The position numbers and the translations under genes were made by a program. From Opitutales bacterium (GTDB taxonomy: Bacteria > Verrucomicrobiota > Verrucomicrobiia > Opitutales > T3Sed10-336), in NCBI GenBank assembly GCA_020831535.1, contig JAFIGF010000219.1, positions 1-41,108 on the forward strand: a stretch of 41,108 bases of DNA, in the 5' to 3' direction. The notes below the pieces were generated by a model. That model was not told where the DNA came from, did not search any database, and saw only the letters and a program-made list of their open reading frames with translations. Below, piece by piece: positions 35,501 through 41,108 of this stretch (positions are counted from its first letter, which is position 1; the number at the start of each line of letters is the position of its first letter).

Positions 35501-35809
35501 GTTGGTAATGTCCGCATCAATCTCCATGAATATCGTAGAGATGTTCTCTTCAGAAAGGGAGATAATGTTAACCACCCCCTCGACATCGGCAATCTCTTCC
35601 TCCAACGGGATGGTGATCAATCGTTCGATGTCCTCGGGTGTTCCCGTGGTTAGGTCGATGGTTGTGATGGTGATAAAGTTGGTCGAAACATCGGGAAACA
35701 CATCCCGCTGAATTTCTTTCACCACCAGGAAGATCCCCAGGATCAGAATACTGATCGCAATCATGTTGACCGCGACCCGGTTGTGAACACTCCAGTGGGC
35801 GATGTTCAT
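32582..35809 (-). CDS. RND efflux transporter permease (second system)
   Basis: The product is 1075 aa, an RND pump with two copies of the TM-plus-periplasmic-loop unit. The TM4 proton-relay motif is LGMIVDDAVVIAENVYRYFE with both Asp residues, unlike the pump at 4577-7687. The TM10 region reads IVVNNSVVFVHFINRE, lacking the AcrB Lys940 equivalent. A longer linker sits between the halves (about residues 490-530, MHDFIHLPKSISEMERMR). The adaptor gene ends 3 bp before its start, so the pair is one translational unit. No TolC-like gene accompanies it; it may share the fused channel at 1104-3452 or another. Substrate unknown. Confidence 0.93.
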   Translation of the reverse strand: MNIAHWSVHNRVAVNMIAISILILGIFLVVKEIQRDVFPDVSTNFITITTIDLTTGTPEDIERLITIPLEEEIADVEGVVNIISLSEENISTIFMEIDADITNLDPILNDTRQQVSRARPDLPSSVEEPIVEEFDIPIPLMTLGVKLPTGTRAIDVRDTMDALERDLKIVRGVSDVLVDGIRDREIWVETDPFISEALGVPLSVITQAIRDRNQDRVAGRIEGIGGERVVRMQGQIQEARELASVPVSFTEDGIIRLRDVATIRDTMEEARTEARVNLREAVSFTIIQSKGADALETAAEIREVLALAEESFPEGLEATIVADTTKYIDVRIRTVVQNGIQALVIVTVLLVSLLNWRLAILIAIGLPISFAGTFIVLYFSGESLNIISLFALIMALGMIVDDAVVIAENVYRYFEEGYSRLEAAVKGTTEVIWPVVGSVSTTMAAFLPLILGEGVIGKILFVIPVVVISGLLFSLIQAFIILPSHMHDFIHLPKSISEMERMRAASRKWHEKILLSLNILYWETRGLINFLLREIINTYTYLLKICLRIRYAVIGGFILLLFGGLALVKFEILQFELFSTDYADRLTIKLDFPASYSLDQTAQETGAIEEKIINTLPETDLLSISTRIGTRLDDSNNFNISGSNLAFITIDLDEDNPEARPPSLIIRDLQNLINEIPAVVQGQVEAEGGGPPVGRPVNVQIMGEHFSELQVVADEVEQRLRSMPGIRDVANDFERGKPEFVFRIDEEKAAAAGVSVAAVGEALQAAYRGLEASRFRQGNDEVVIRVKLAERWQRDPAILRGLRIPTENGNFIALEELVELSEESGLPRINRRNQRRVITVSSEIDSDILTSRRANAEVETWLPGFLEQFPEIRFNLAGENEDTERSLEAMRVAALIAFLLIYAILAFLFNSFVQPVVVMSVIPFGIIGVIGGLVIMGEPLGLMAIMGTIALAGIVVNNSVVFVHFINRERRKNAPAGLRAAPLEQARYLRWYSIIHSARIRFRPIFLTTATTIGGLFTLAFLTDGQEEFLAPMAQAIVFGLLFASAITMILIPCLYSITDDLKGLFRKRSQICEE

Positions 35810-35812
35810 GGG

Positions 35813-36889
35813 TCAACGAATGAGAACGGTTTCTCCACTCTCCAGTCCGGCGTAAACGGGGTACACCCCGTCAATTTCCGGACCCAGAGAAACTTCTTTC
35901 AATTCAACGGTATCCTCCGTGCGGATTTCGACCATAGTTTGCGAGCCTTCAAAACGAACCGCCGGAGCCGGAATAAAAGGAAGATTCTGCCATGTTTGTA
36001 GTTCTGCCCGCACTCTTGCCGTCCCTCCTGCGGGGAGAGGGTTTTCGTGGTTTGGCAGAACCGCTTCAATGCGGAAGCCAGCCTTATTTCCCTCCGTTGC
36101 AGGAGCCCGGTGTAGGATTTTCGCCTCTTTCCACTTTCCGGGGCGTGAGGTTACTTCAATCTCGATCATCGTTTCCGGAACAAAATACTCGTACTCTCTT
36201 TCGCTCACCCGGAAGACCACGCGCAGACGGTTGCGGTCAACTAAAGTGAAGGCGGTTTGGCCAGGAGCCATACGGTCACCCAAATCAACCCTTCGCTCGC
36301 CAATGATTCCCGCAAAAGGAGCCTTTAGGGTGTGCCGCTCCAGCATTTCGTCGAGCTGTCCAATCTCCGCCTCCAAGCGGCGAATTTCCCGCTCCTGGAT
36401 ATCAACTTGGGCCTGCGCAGCCTCTTTCTCGGTGCCGGGAATGGCGCGGCGTTCGGCCAGTTCGGTCGCTTCCCGAAGCCGTCGGGCGAACTCGTCTTTC
36501 TGTGTTTTTGCCGATTCCAGAGAGGCTTCCAAGGCGATCTTCTGCCATCTGGTCAAAGTGTCATCCTGATTGAGGAGCGGCTGACCTTCGTTCACCGAGG
36601 CCCCTCTTTCGGTATGTATTTCGAGAATACGCCCCTCTACCTCAGCTGCGATCTGGGCTTCCTGCCAAGGTTGCAGCCGGGCTCCATAAAACCTTTGTTC
36701 GGAGAAATCCCGCGTCGTCACCTGATGGGTGAGGGTTTCCGGCGGGCGAAGGGTCGCACGCTCCTCTTCGGCTCGCCTCTCGCGCTCCAAGGCAGCAAAA
36801 AACAAGTTTACGATGGCCAACAGGATGACCAAGGTCAAAAGACCAAAAAATGCACCCAGGAAACTACGCTTGGCACTGCGGGAAATCAT
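35813..36889 (-). CDS. RND efflux periplasmic adaptor (second system)
   Basis: The product is 358 aa. A TM anchor or signal segment (FLGAFFGLLTLVILLAIVNLFF, about 10-31) lacks a lipobox, in contrast to the first system's adaptor. The lipoyl halves are AEVEGRILEIHTERGASVNEG and HTLKAPFAGIIGERRVDLG, separated by a helical hairpin at about 115-190. The beta-barrel reads RVVFRVSEREYEYFVPE. It delivers the permease's cargo to an outer membrane channel. The cyclic-nucleotide-binding gene ends 80 bp upstream, so the two may share transcription. Confidence 0.92.
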   Translation of the reverse strand: MISRSAKRSFLGAFFGLLTLVILLAIVNLFFAALERERRAEEERATLRPPETLTHQVTTRDFSEQRFYGARLQPWQEAQIAAEVEGRILEIHTERGASVNEGQPLLNQDDTLTRWQKIALEASLESAKTQKDEFARRLREATELAERRAIPGTEKEAAQAQVDIQEREIRRLEAEIGQLDEMLERHTLKAPFAGIIGERRVDLGDRMAPGQTAFTLVDRNRLRVVFRVSEREYEYFVPETMIEIEVTSRPGKWKEAKILHRAPATEGNKAGFRIEAVLPNHENPLPAGGTARVRAELQTWQNLPFIPAPAVRFEGSQTMVEIRTEDTVELKEVSLGPEIDGVYPVYAGLESGETVLIR

Positions 36890-36969
36890 GTCCCTTGTCT
36901 TTTAAGCGAAAAAAGGGCCTAGGTCAATCCGGTCGCAGGGTTATCCCGCAAATTCTCGGCCGATGCACC

Positions 36970-37653
36970 TTAGGAGGTGATGGATTGGGCGAAATTCTTT
37001 GCCTTCAGAAAACGCTCATTGGTTTCCCGAAGGCGGGTCGCCAGGAATTTTCCGAGATTGAAAAGAAAGGGTGTGGCTACGGATGGGTTTCCGGCAACAA
37101 TTTTGCTTAGATCATCGCGGGTGATACGCAGGACCAGACAATCGGTATTGGCAATGACATCTGCAGAACGGGTGCCGCCATCGAAAAGAGCCACTTCACC
37201 GACAAAATGTCCGGACTCAATGACATTCAACAATTCCTCTTTGCCCTCCGGACGAACGGAGATGCGAGCTTCTCCGGAGACGAGAATGAAGAGAGAGGAG
37301 GCTTTGGTGCCAGCTTTGATGATCGGGTAGTAGGCTTTGACCTTGAACTGACGCAACGCTGTAGTGAAATGCTCGATTTGCTCCTCGCTCATATCGCTGA
37401 AAAGAAGACAGCGTTTGAGCTGGGAGGCTTTGATGGGAGGCACTTCGGGCGGGGAAGAGGTTTTCTCTAATTGCTCATCGGTAGGGTCGAGGATTTGCTC
37501 GGCCTCCTTTCCGAAAATCTCCGGATCCTCCCAGGTCTTTCCGCCGTCTTCGGAAAAATAGGTCCCGGGGATTTTCATTTTGAGAATCTGTTCGACTTGG
37601 GGGGCGTCAAAGGGTCCGGATACTTTGTCGTTGATCTTGAGGTGAAAGGACAT
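36970..37653 (-). CDS. Cyclic-nucleotide-binding domain protein with GYF-like N-terminus
   Basis: The product is 227 aa. Residues 3-45 (KINDKVSGPFDAPQVEQIL, then TYFSEDGGKTWED) resemble the GYF_2 domain common in bacterial membrane and sensory proteins. Residues of about 75-200 form a CAP-type cyclic-nucleotide-binding domain. The phosphate-binding cassette is present as GHFVGEVALFDGGTRSADV, with Gly152, Glu153 and Arg162 at the positions that contact cAMP or cGMP phosphate and ribose. There is no helix-turn-helix after it; the C-terminus is a short helix (FLFNLGKFLATRLRETNE). It is therefore more likely a signalling or regulatory subunit than a transcription factor. Partner unknown. Confidence 0.82.
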   Translation of the reverse strand: MSFHLKINDKVSGPFDAPQVEQILKMKIPGTYFSEDGGKTWEDPEIFGKEAEQILDPTDEQLEKTSSPPEVPPIKASQLKRCLLFSDMSEEQIEHFTTALRQFKVKAYYPIIKAGTKASSLFILVSGEARISVRPEGKEELLNVIESGHFVGEVALFDGGTRSADVIANTDCLVLRITRDDLSKIVAGNPSVATPFLFNLGKFLATRLRETNERFLKAKNFAQSITS

Positions 37654-37721
37654 AGGAAGGAGTCTTGGGTGATTTAGGGAGAAGAAGTATGTCTGTTTTG
37701 CCGGTAAACTCGGTTGAGGTC

Positions 37722-37753
37722 AAGACCTGTGTCGCTGCAGCCGAACAGGTCTT
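37722..37753. terminator. 9-bp hairpin downstream of gcvP
   Basis: AAGACCTGT at 37722-37730 pairs perfectly with ACAGGTCTT at 37745-37753 across a 14-nt loop. The stem extends by three more pairs after one mismatch. It lies just after the gcvP stop and before the cyclic-nucleotide-binding gene. On the minus strand no strong T-run follows, so efficiency is doubtful; the plus-strand side has a short CCTTTT. Confidence 0.5.
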
Positions 37754-37782
37754 AACCTTTTGACAAAACAACCAAACTTAGC

Positions 37783-40683
37783 TCACTCCTCCGAAAACTC
37801 TTCCGGTGAGGGACACGTGCAAATCACGTTGCGGTCCCCAAAGACATTGTCGACGCGTCCGACAAACGGCCAGAATTTGCGATCCCGCGACCACGAACCC
37901 GGATAGGCCGCTTCTTCCCGTGAATAGGGGTGGGGCCATTCGGTGGCCGTCACCTTCTCCGCGGTGTGGGGAGAATTGCGCAAAACATTGTCGCTGGCAT
38001 CAACCTGCCCTTTTTCGATCGCTTCCATTTCTTGGTAGATTTTTAAGAGCGCTTCGATGTAGCGGTCCAACTCGGCCTTGTTTTCACTTTCTGTAGGCTC
38101 TAGCATGAGCGTACCTGCAACCGGCCAGGACATTGTGGGCGCGTGAAAACCGTAATCGATCAACCGCTTCGCAACGTCTTCGACTTCGATGCCCGCCCGC
38201 TTTTTCCAATCGCGTAAATCGATGATGCACTCGTGGGCGACGAGACCTTTGTTGCCCCGGTAAAGAATGGGATAACTCTCCGATAGACGATGCGCCATAT
38301 AATTGGCATTGATGATCGCCAATTCGGTCGAGTCCCGTAATCCCCGAGCTCCCATCATCCGAATGTAAGCCCAGGAGATGGTCAGAATTAAGGAACTGCC
38401 CCGTGGCCCCGAGCAAACCGGCCCAGTGGCACTCTCGGGATCGGCGGGATGCCCCGGAAGAAAGGGACGCAAATGCTCGGCGGCCGCGATCGGGCCTACG
38501 CCAGGGCCACCTCCTCCGTGCGGAATGCAGAAGGTTTTATGCAAATTCAAATGACAAACATCGGCCCCGATACGTCCCGGGGAACAGACTCCCATTTGCG
38601 CGTTCATGTTGGCCCCATCAAGATAGACCTGGCCTCCGGCCTCGTGGATTTCCGCGCAAATTTCCCGAATACCTTCTTCAAAAACCCCGTGGGTCGAGGG
38701 GTAGGTAATCATCAGGGCCGCCAGGGCATCACGATGCTTTTCAATCTTTGCCTTGAGATCCTCACGGTCAATATTGCCCGCATCGTCACACTTTACCGGT
38801 ACGACTTTAAAACCACACATAACCGCACTTGCCGGATTGGTGCCGTGGGCCGAAACCGGAATCAGGCAAATGTTCCGGTGTTCCTCGCCGCGATCCCGAT
38901 GGTACCCGCGGATGGCCAACAATCCGGCAAACTCTCCCTGCGATCCGGCATTGGGCTGCAAAGAAACGGCCGGCAGTTCGCAGACTTCCGCCAGCCATTT
39001 TTCCAGATCGCTGAAGAGCTCCTGGTACCCGGCGGCTTGTTCCACCGGAGCAAAGGGATGAAGATCAGCGAACTCGGGCCAACTGAGCGCCTGCATTTCC
39101 GTCGCGGCATTGAGCTTCATGGTGCAGGAACCAAGTGGGGTCATCGACTGATTGAGAGCCAAATCACGCCCTTCCAGCTTGCGCAGATAACGCAACATTT
39201 CGGTCTCGGTATGGTAGAGATGAAAATGCGGGTGCTCAAGAATGGCGCTCCGGCGCTCATGGGGAGCGGGGAATTGGTAGTCCTCGGCGGCAGGCGTGAC
39301 TTCTTGATCCGACAGGAAACAATCAACCAGGATCGCAATTTCCGCAGGAGTGGACATCTCGTCCAGCGCAATCAGCAACCCTTGGCCGGGCAAGGGCCGG
39401 AGATTGAAACCTTTTTGAGCCGCCCGGCGAATATAATCGGTGGCTTCCTTATCGGAGCAACGAATAACCAAGGTATCAAAGATCGGTTCCGCTGAAACCT
39501 CCAGTCCGCCAGCGACAAGACTTTCCCGTAGAGTGCGGGCCAGCCAGTTGATCCGGCGGGCAATTTTTTTCAAACCTTCGGGGCCATGGTATTGAGCGTA
39601 GGCGGCGGAAAGAATCGCCAGCAGAACCTGGGCCGTGCAAATATTACTGGTGGCCCGATCCCGCCGGATGTGCTGCTCCCGGGTTTGCAACGAGAGTCGG
39701 TATCCGGGTTTGCCTTGGGCATCCCGGGAAACCCCGACCAAGCGCCCGGGCATTTTTCTTTGGTATTTGCTCCGGGTGGCAAAGAACGCCGCATGGGGTC
39801 CACCGTAGCCAAGGGGAATTCCGAATCGCTGGGCATTGCCGATGACAATATCCGCACCAAATTCTCCCGGTGGACGCAATAGAGTGAGGGCCATTAAATC
39901 GGTGGCCACGATGGCCGCTCCGCCTTTGTCCCGAATGACTTCCACGGGTTTCTCCAGATCAGGCAGTGAACCCTCCGTTCCAGGATATTGGAAGAGAGCG
40001 CCAAAATAAGTTTCATCAGGGGCGAAGTCATCCGTATTTCCATCTACCAATTCCACGCCGAGGGGTGCCGCCCGGGTACGAAGAACGGAAAGAGTGGCAA
40101 AATGGACCCGTTCATCCACAAAAAAGCGGTGGCGCTTGCCTTTCCCGTGTTGATTGAGAGCCATGGTCATGGCCTCGGCCGCAGCCGAGCCTTCATCAAG
40201 AAGAGATGCGTTGGCCACTTCCATCCCGGTCAGGGAAGAGACCATGGTCTGGAAATTTATCAACATCTCCAGACGCCCCTGGGCAATCTCCGCTTGGTAA
40301 GGGGTATATTGCGTGTACCAGCCAGGATTTTCCAGAATCGTGCGCTGAATGACCGGAGGTAAATGGGAGGCATGGTAGCCGAGGCCCAGAAGAGAGCGGG
40401 CCGTGGTGTTTTTACGGCCCATCGATCGCAACGCCGAAAGAGTGTCCTCTTCACTCTGCGGCTGCGGAAGCTTCATTTCCGAGGACCGGCGGATATCCGC
40501 AGGCACTGCGGTATCGATCAGATCATCGCGATTGGTAAAGCCCAGGGCTTTGAGCATCTCCGATTCCTCCCCCGGAGTAGGGCCTAAATGGCGATGCAGG
40601 AAGTTGTGACTCTGGTCGAGAGTATCCGGCCAGGAAAGGTTTATCGTTTGTTCTTTTGGTGCAGACTCGGTATCAATAGACAT
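37783..40683 (-). CDS. gcvP: Glycine dehydrogenase (decarboxylating), P-protein
   Basis: The product is 966 aa, the full-length single-chain form rather than the split GcvPA/GcvPB type. It decarboxylates glycine and loads the aminomethyl group onto lipoyl H-protein. The N-terminal half has HRHLGPTPGEESEML and PAVIQRTI-type segments, and the C-terminal half holds the PLP lysine at about residue 710 in CHLNLHKTFCIPHGGGGPG. SMTPLGSCTMKLNAA and GVFEEGIREIC are further family blocks. A tRNA-Leu gene lies 27 bp upstream on the same strand. GcvT, GcvH and Lpd genes are not in the window, and no glycine riboswitch fits in the short gap. Confidence 0.96.
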   Translation of the reverse strand: MSIDTESAPKEQTINLSWPDTLDQSHNFLHRHLGPTPGEESEMLKALGFTNRDDLIDTAVPADIRRSSEMKLPQPQSEEDTLSALRSMGRKNTTARSLLGLGYHASHLPPVIQRTILENPGWYTQYTPYQAEIAQGRLEMLINFQTMVSSLTGMEVANASLLDEGSAAAEAMTMALNQHGKGKRHRFFVDERVHFATLSVLRTRAAPLGVELVDGNTDDFAPDETYFGALFQYPGTEGSLPDLEKPVEVIRDKGGAAIVATDLMALTLLRPPGEFGADIVIGNAQRFGIPLGYGGPHAAFFATRSKYQRKMPGRLVGVSRDAQGKPGYRLSLQTREQHIRRDRATSNICTAQVLLAILSAAYAQYHGPEGLKKIARRINWLARTLRESLVAGGLEVSAEPIFDTLVIRCSDKEATDYIRRAAQKGFNLRPLPGQGLLIALDEMSTPAEIAILVDCFLSDQEVTPAAEDYQFPAPHERRSAILEHPHFHLYHTETEMLRYLRKLEGRDLALNQSMTPLGSCTMKLNAATEMQALSWPEFADLHPFAPVEQAAGYQELFSDLEKWLAEVCELPAVSLQPNAGSQGEFAGLLAIRGYHRDRGEEHRNICLIPVSAHGTNPASAVMCGFKVVPVKCDDAGNIDREDLKAKIEKHRDALAALMITYPSTHGVFEEGIREICAEIHEAGGQVYLDGANMNAQMGVCSPGRIGADVCHLNLHKTFCIPHGGGGPGVGPIAAAEHLRPFLPGHPADPESATGPVCSGPRGSSLILTISWAYIRMMGARGLRDSTELAIINANYMAHRLSESYPILYRGNKGLVAHECIIDLRDWKKRAGIEVEDVAKRLIDYGFHAPTMSWPVAGTLMLEPTESENKAELDRYIEALLKIYQEMEAIEKGQVDASDNVLRNSPHTAEKVTATEWPHPYSREEAAYPGSWSRDRKFWPFVGRVDNVFGDRNVICTCPSPEEFSEE

Positions 40684-40710
40684 GTAATGCGCGTGATAGA
40701 ATTATCATTT

Positions 40711-40797
40711 TGGTGCCCAGGGGGGGACTCGAACCCCCACGGCCATTACGGCCAACGGATTTTAAGTCCGCTGCGTCTACCATTCCGCCACCTGGGC
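40711..40797 (-). tRNA. tRNA-Leu (anticodon TAA)
   Basis: The 87-nt cloverleaf reads on the minus strand from GCCCAGGTGGCGGAATGGTA to TGGGCACCA. The acceptor stem is GCCCAGG with CCTGGGC. The anticodon loop reads ACTTAAAAT, giving TAA (leucine). A long variable arm (TTGGCCGTAATGGCC) confirms a class II tRNA. The T loop is GTTCGAGTC. The CCA end is encoded. A promoter candidate lies 14 bp upstream and gcvP starts 27 bp downstream. Confidence 0.97.
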
Positions 40798-40810
40798 TAC
40801 CGGAAAGACA

Positions 40811-40839
40811 ATTAAGACCCACCCCGCCATTCTGGTCAA
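40811..40839 (-). promoter_or_regulatory. Sigma-70-like promoter for tRNA-Leu (and possibly gcvP)
   Basis: On the minus strand TTGACC (40839-40834) is followed by a 17-bp spacer and CTTAAT (40816-40811), ending 13 bp before the tRNA 5' end. The -35 box matches five of six and the -10 box four of six. With no obvious promoter in the 27 bp between tRNA and gcvP, it may serve both. Confidence 0.45.
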
Positions 40840-40863
40840 ACCGCTTTTGGAAGAAAATGAACA

Positions 40864-40904
40864 ACGGAAAATTTACGGGATTGACCCTTGACTCTTGACG
40901 GATT
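40864..40904 (+). repeat. Second-family short repeat, single copy
   Basis: The unit has CGGAAAATTTACGGGATTGA, then CCCTTGACTCTTGACGG. It matches the three units at 29301-29416 closely, including the GGG-N5-CCC mini-hairpin and the closing TTGACGG. It ends 18 bp before the start of the Y1 transposase gene, suggesting it marks that element's end or its regulatory or recognition site. Confidence 0.75.
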
Positions 40905-40922
40905 TTTGGTTTTTGTGTGGGT

Positions 40923-41108
40923 ATGCGTAAGGAACGATTAAATATTAAAGGGCAGCGGGCGTTGTATCATGTGATGTCGCGGACGGTGAATGGGGAGATC
41001 TTTTTCTCGGAGGAGGAAAAGGAAGTGATGCGGCGGATGCTGTTTAAGGTGGCGGGATTTTGTGGGGTGAAGATTTTGACCTATTGCCTGATGGGCAATC
41101 ACTTCCAT
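40923..41108 (+). CDS. Y1 (IS200-like) transposase, 5' part only
   Basis: Sixty-two codons from ATG at 40923 run off the window end. The fragment reads like the N-terminal half of Y1 transposases common in this kind of genome: ALYHVMSRTVNGEIFFSEEE, then CGVKILTYCLMGNHFH. The HUH metal-binding pair is His60 and His62 at the very end of the window. The catalytic Tyr lies beyond it. It is not close to the RAYT at 16608-17189: the motif context differs (GNHFH against PEHIH). A second-family repeat lies 18 bp upstream. Confidence 0.88.
   Translation, partial: MRKERLNIKGQRALYHVMSRTVNGEIFFSEEEKEVMRRMLFKVAGFCGVKILTYCLMGNHFH

Noticed and set aside
40684-40710. Glycine riboswitch upstream of gcvP
   Set aside because: Only 27 bp separate the gene from tRNA-Leu, too short for the aptamer, and no such motif is seen.

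Overview
The window looks like a chromosomal segment of a Gram-negative bacterium, moderately GC-rich, with scattered small mobile elements. The lipid A acyltransferase homologue, MsbA-like exporter, UDP-sugar dehydrogenase and two tripartite RND pumps require an outer membrane. The style of the Y1 transposases, the interspersed hairpin repeats and the gene mix suggest Verrucomicrobiota, perhaps class Opitutae. That assignment is an impression from family resemblance and could not be tested here.

Layout. 1-137: 3' end of a group II intron (domains V and VI, branch-point A, AY end). 138-1103: no recognisable intact gene, but two copies of a hairpin repeat inside a 116-bp direct duplication. 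1104-7687: RND efflux operon whose first gene fuses a substrate-binding-like domain to a TolC channel, followed by a lipoprotein adaptor and a permease. 7741-8652: ELM1-family protein. 8684-9682: orphan Phd antitoxin fragment and a complete MntA-HepT toxin-antitoxin pair. 9913-16437: envelope glycan and lipid A genes (GT4, a broken glycosyltransferase, GT10 fucosyltransferase-like, LpxL-like, MsbA-like, WbpA-like). 16566-17556: a REP-associated tyrosine transposase (RAYT) bracketed by the hairpin repeat. 17584-21730: gamma-glutamylcyclotransferase-like protein, glycogen phosphorylase, DusB. 22030-23835: PhoU-like protein and Na/Pi symporter, with an 11-bp periodic repeat upstream. 24155-27082: HlyD-like adaptor and ABC exporter. 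27172-29262: beta-helix acyltransferase-like protein and protoporphyrinogen oxidase. 29301-29416: a second short repeat family. 29472-31445: mutarotase-like protein and Fmt. 31546-32490: thioredoxin reductase. 32582-36889: second RND permease and adaptor. 36970-37653: cyclic-nucleotide-binding protein. 37783-40797: glycine dehydrogenase and tRNA-Leu. 40864-41108: another copy of the second repeat, then a Y1 transposase cut by the window end.

How the parts fit. Three export machines (two RND systems and one HlyD-ABC pair), the lipid A and glycan genes and the phosphate symporter make this an envelope- and transport-rich region. Ordinary housekeeping genes (fmt, trxB, dusB, glgP, gcvP, hemY) are interleaved. 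The accessory signal lies in two repeat families. One is a roughly 143-bp element with three predicted hairpins and compensatory base changes, near the RAYT. The other is a roughly 40-bp unit found next to a different Y1 transposase. These look like two separate transposase and non-autonomous-repeat pairs and are the most interesting structure here.
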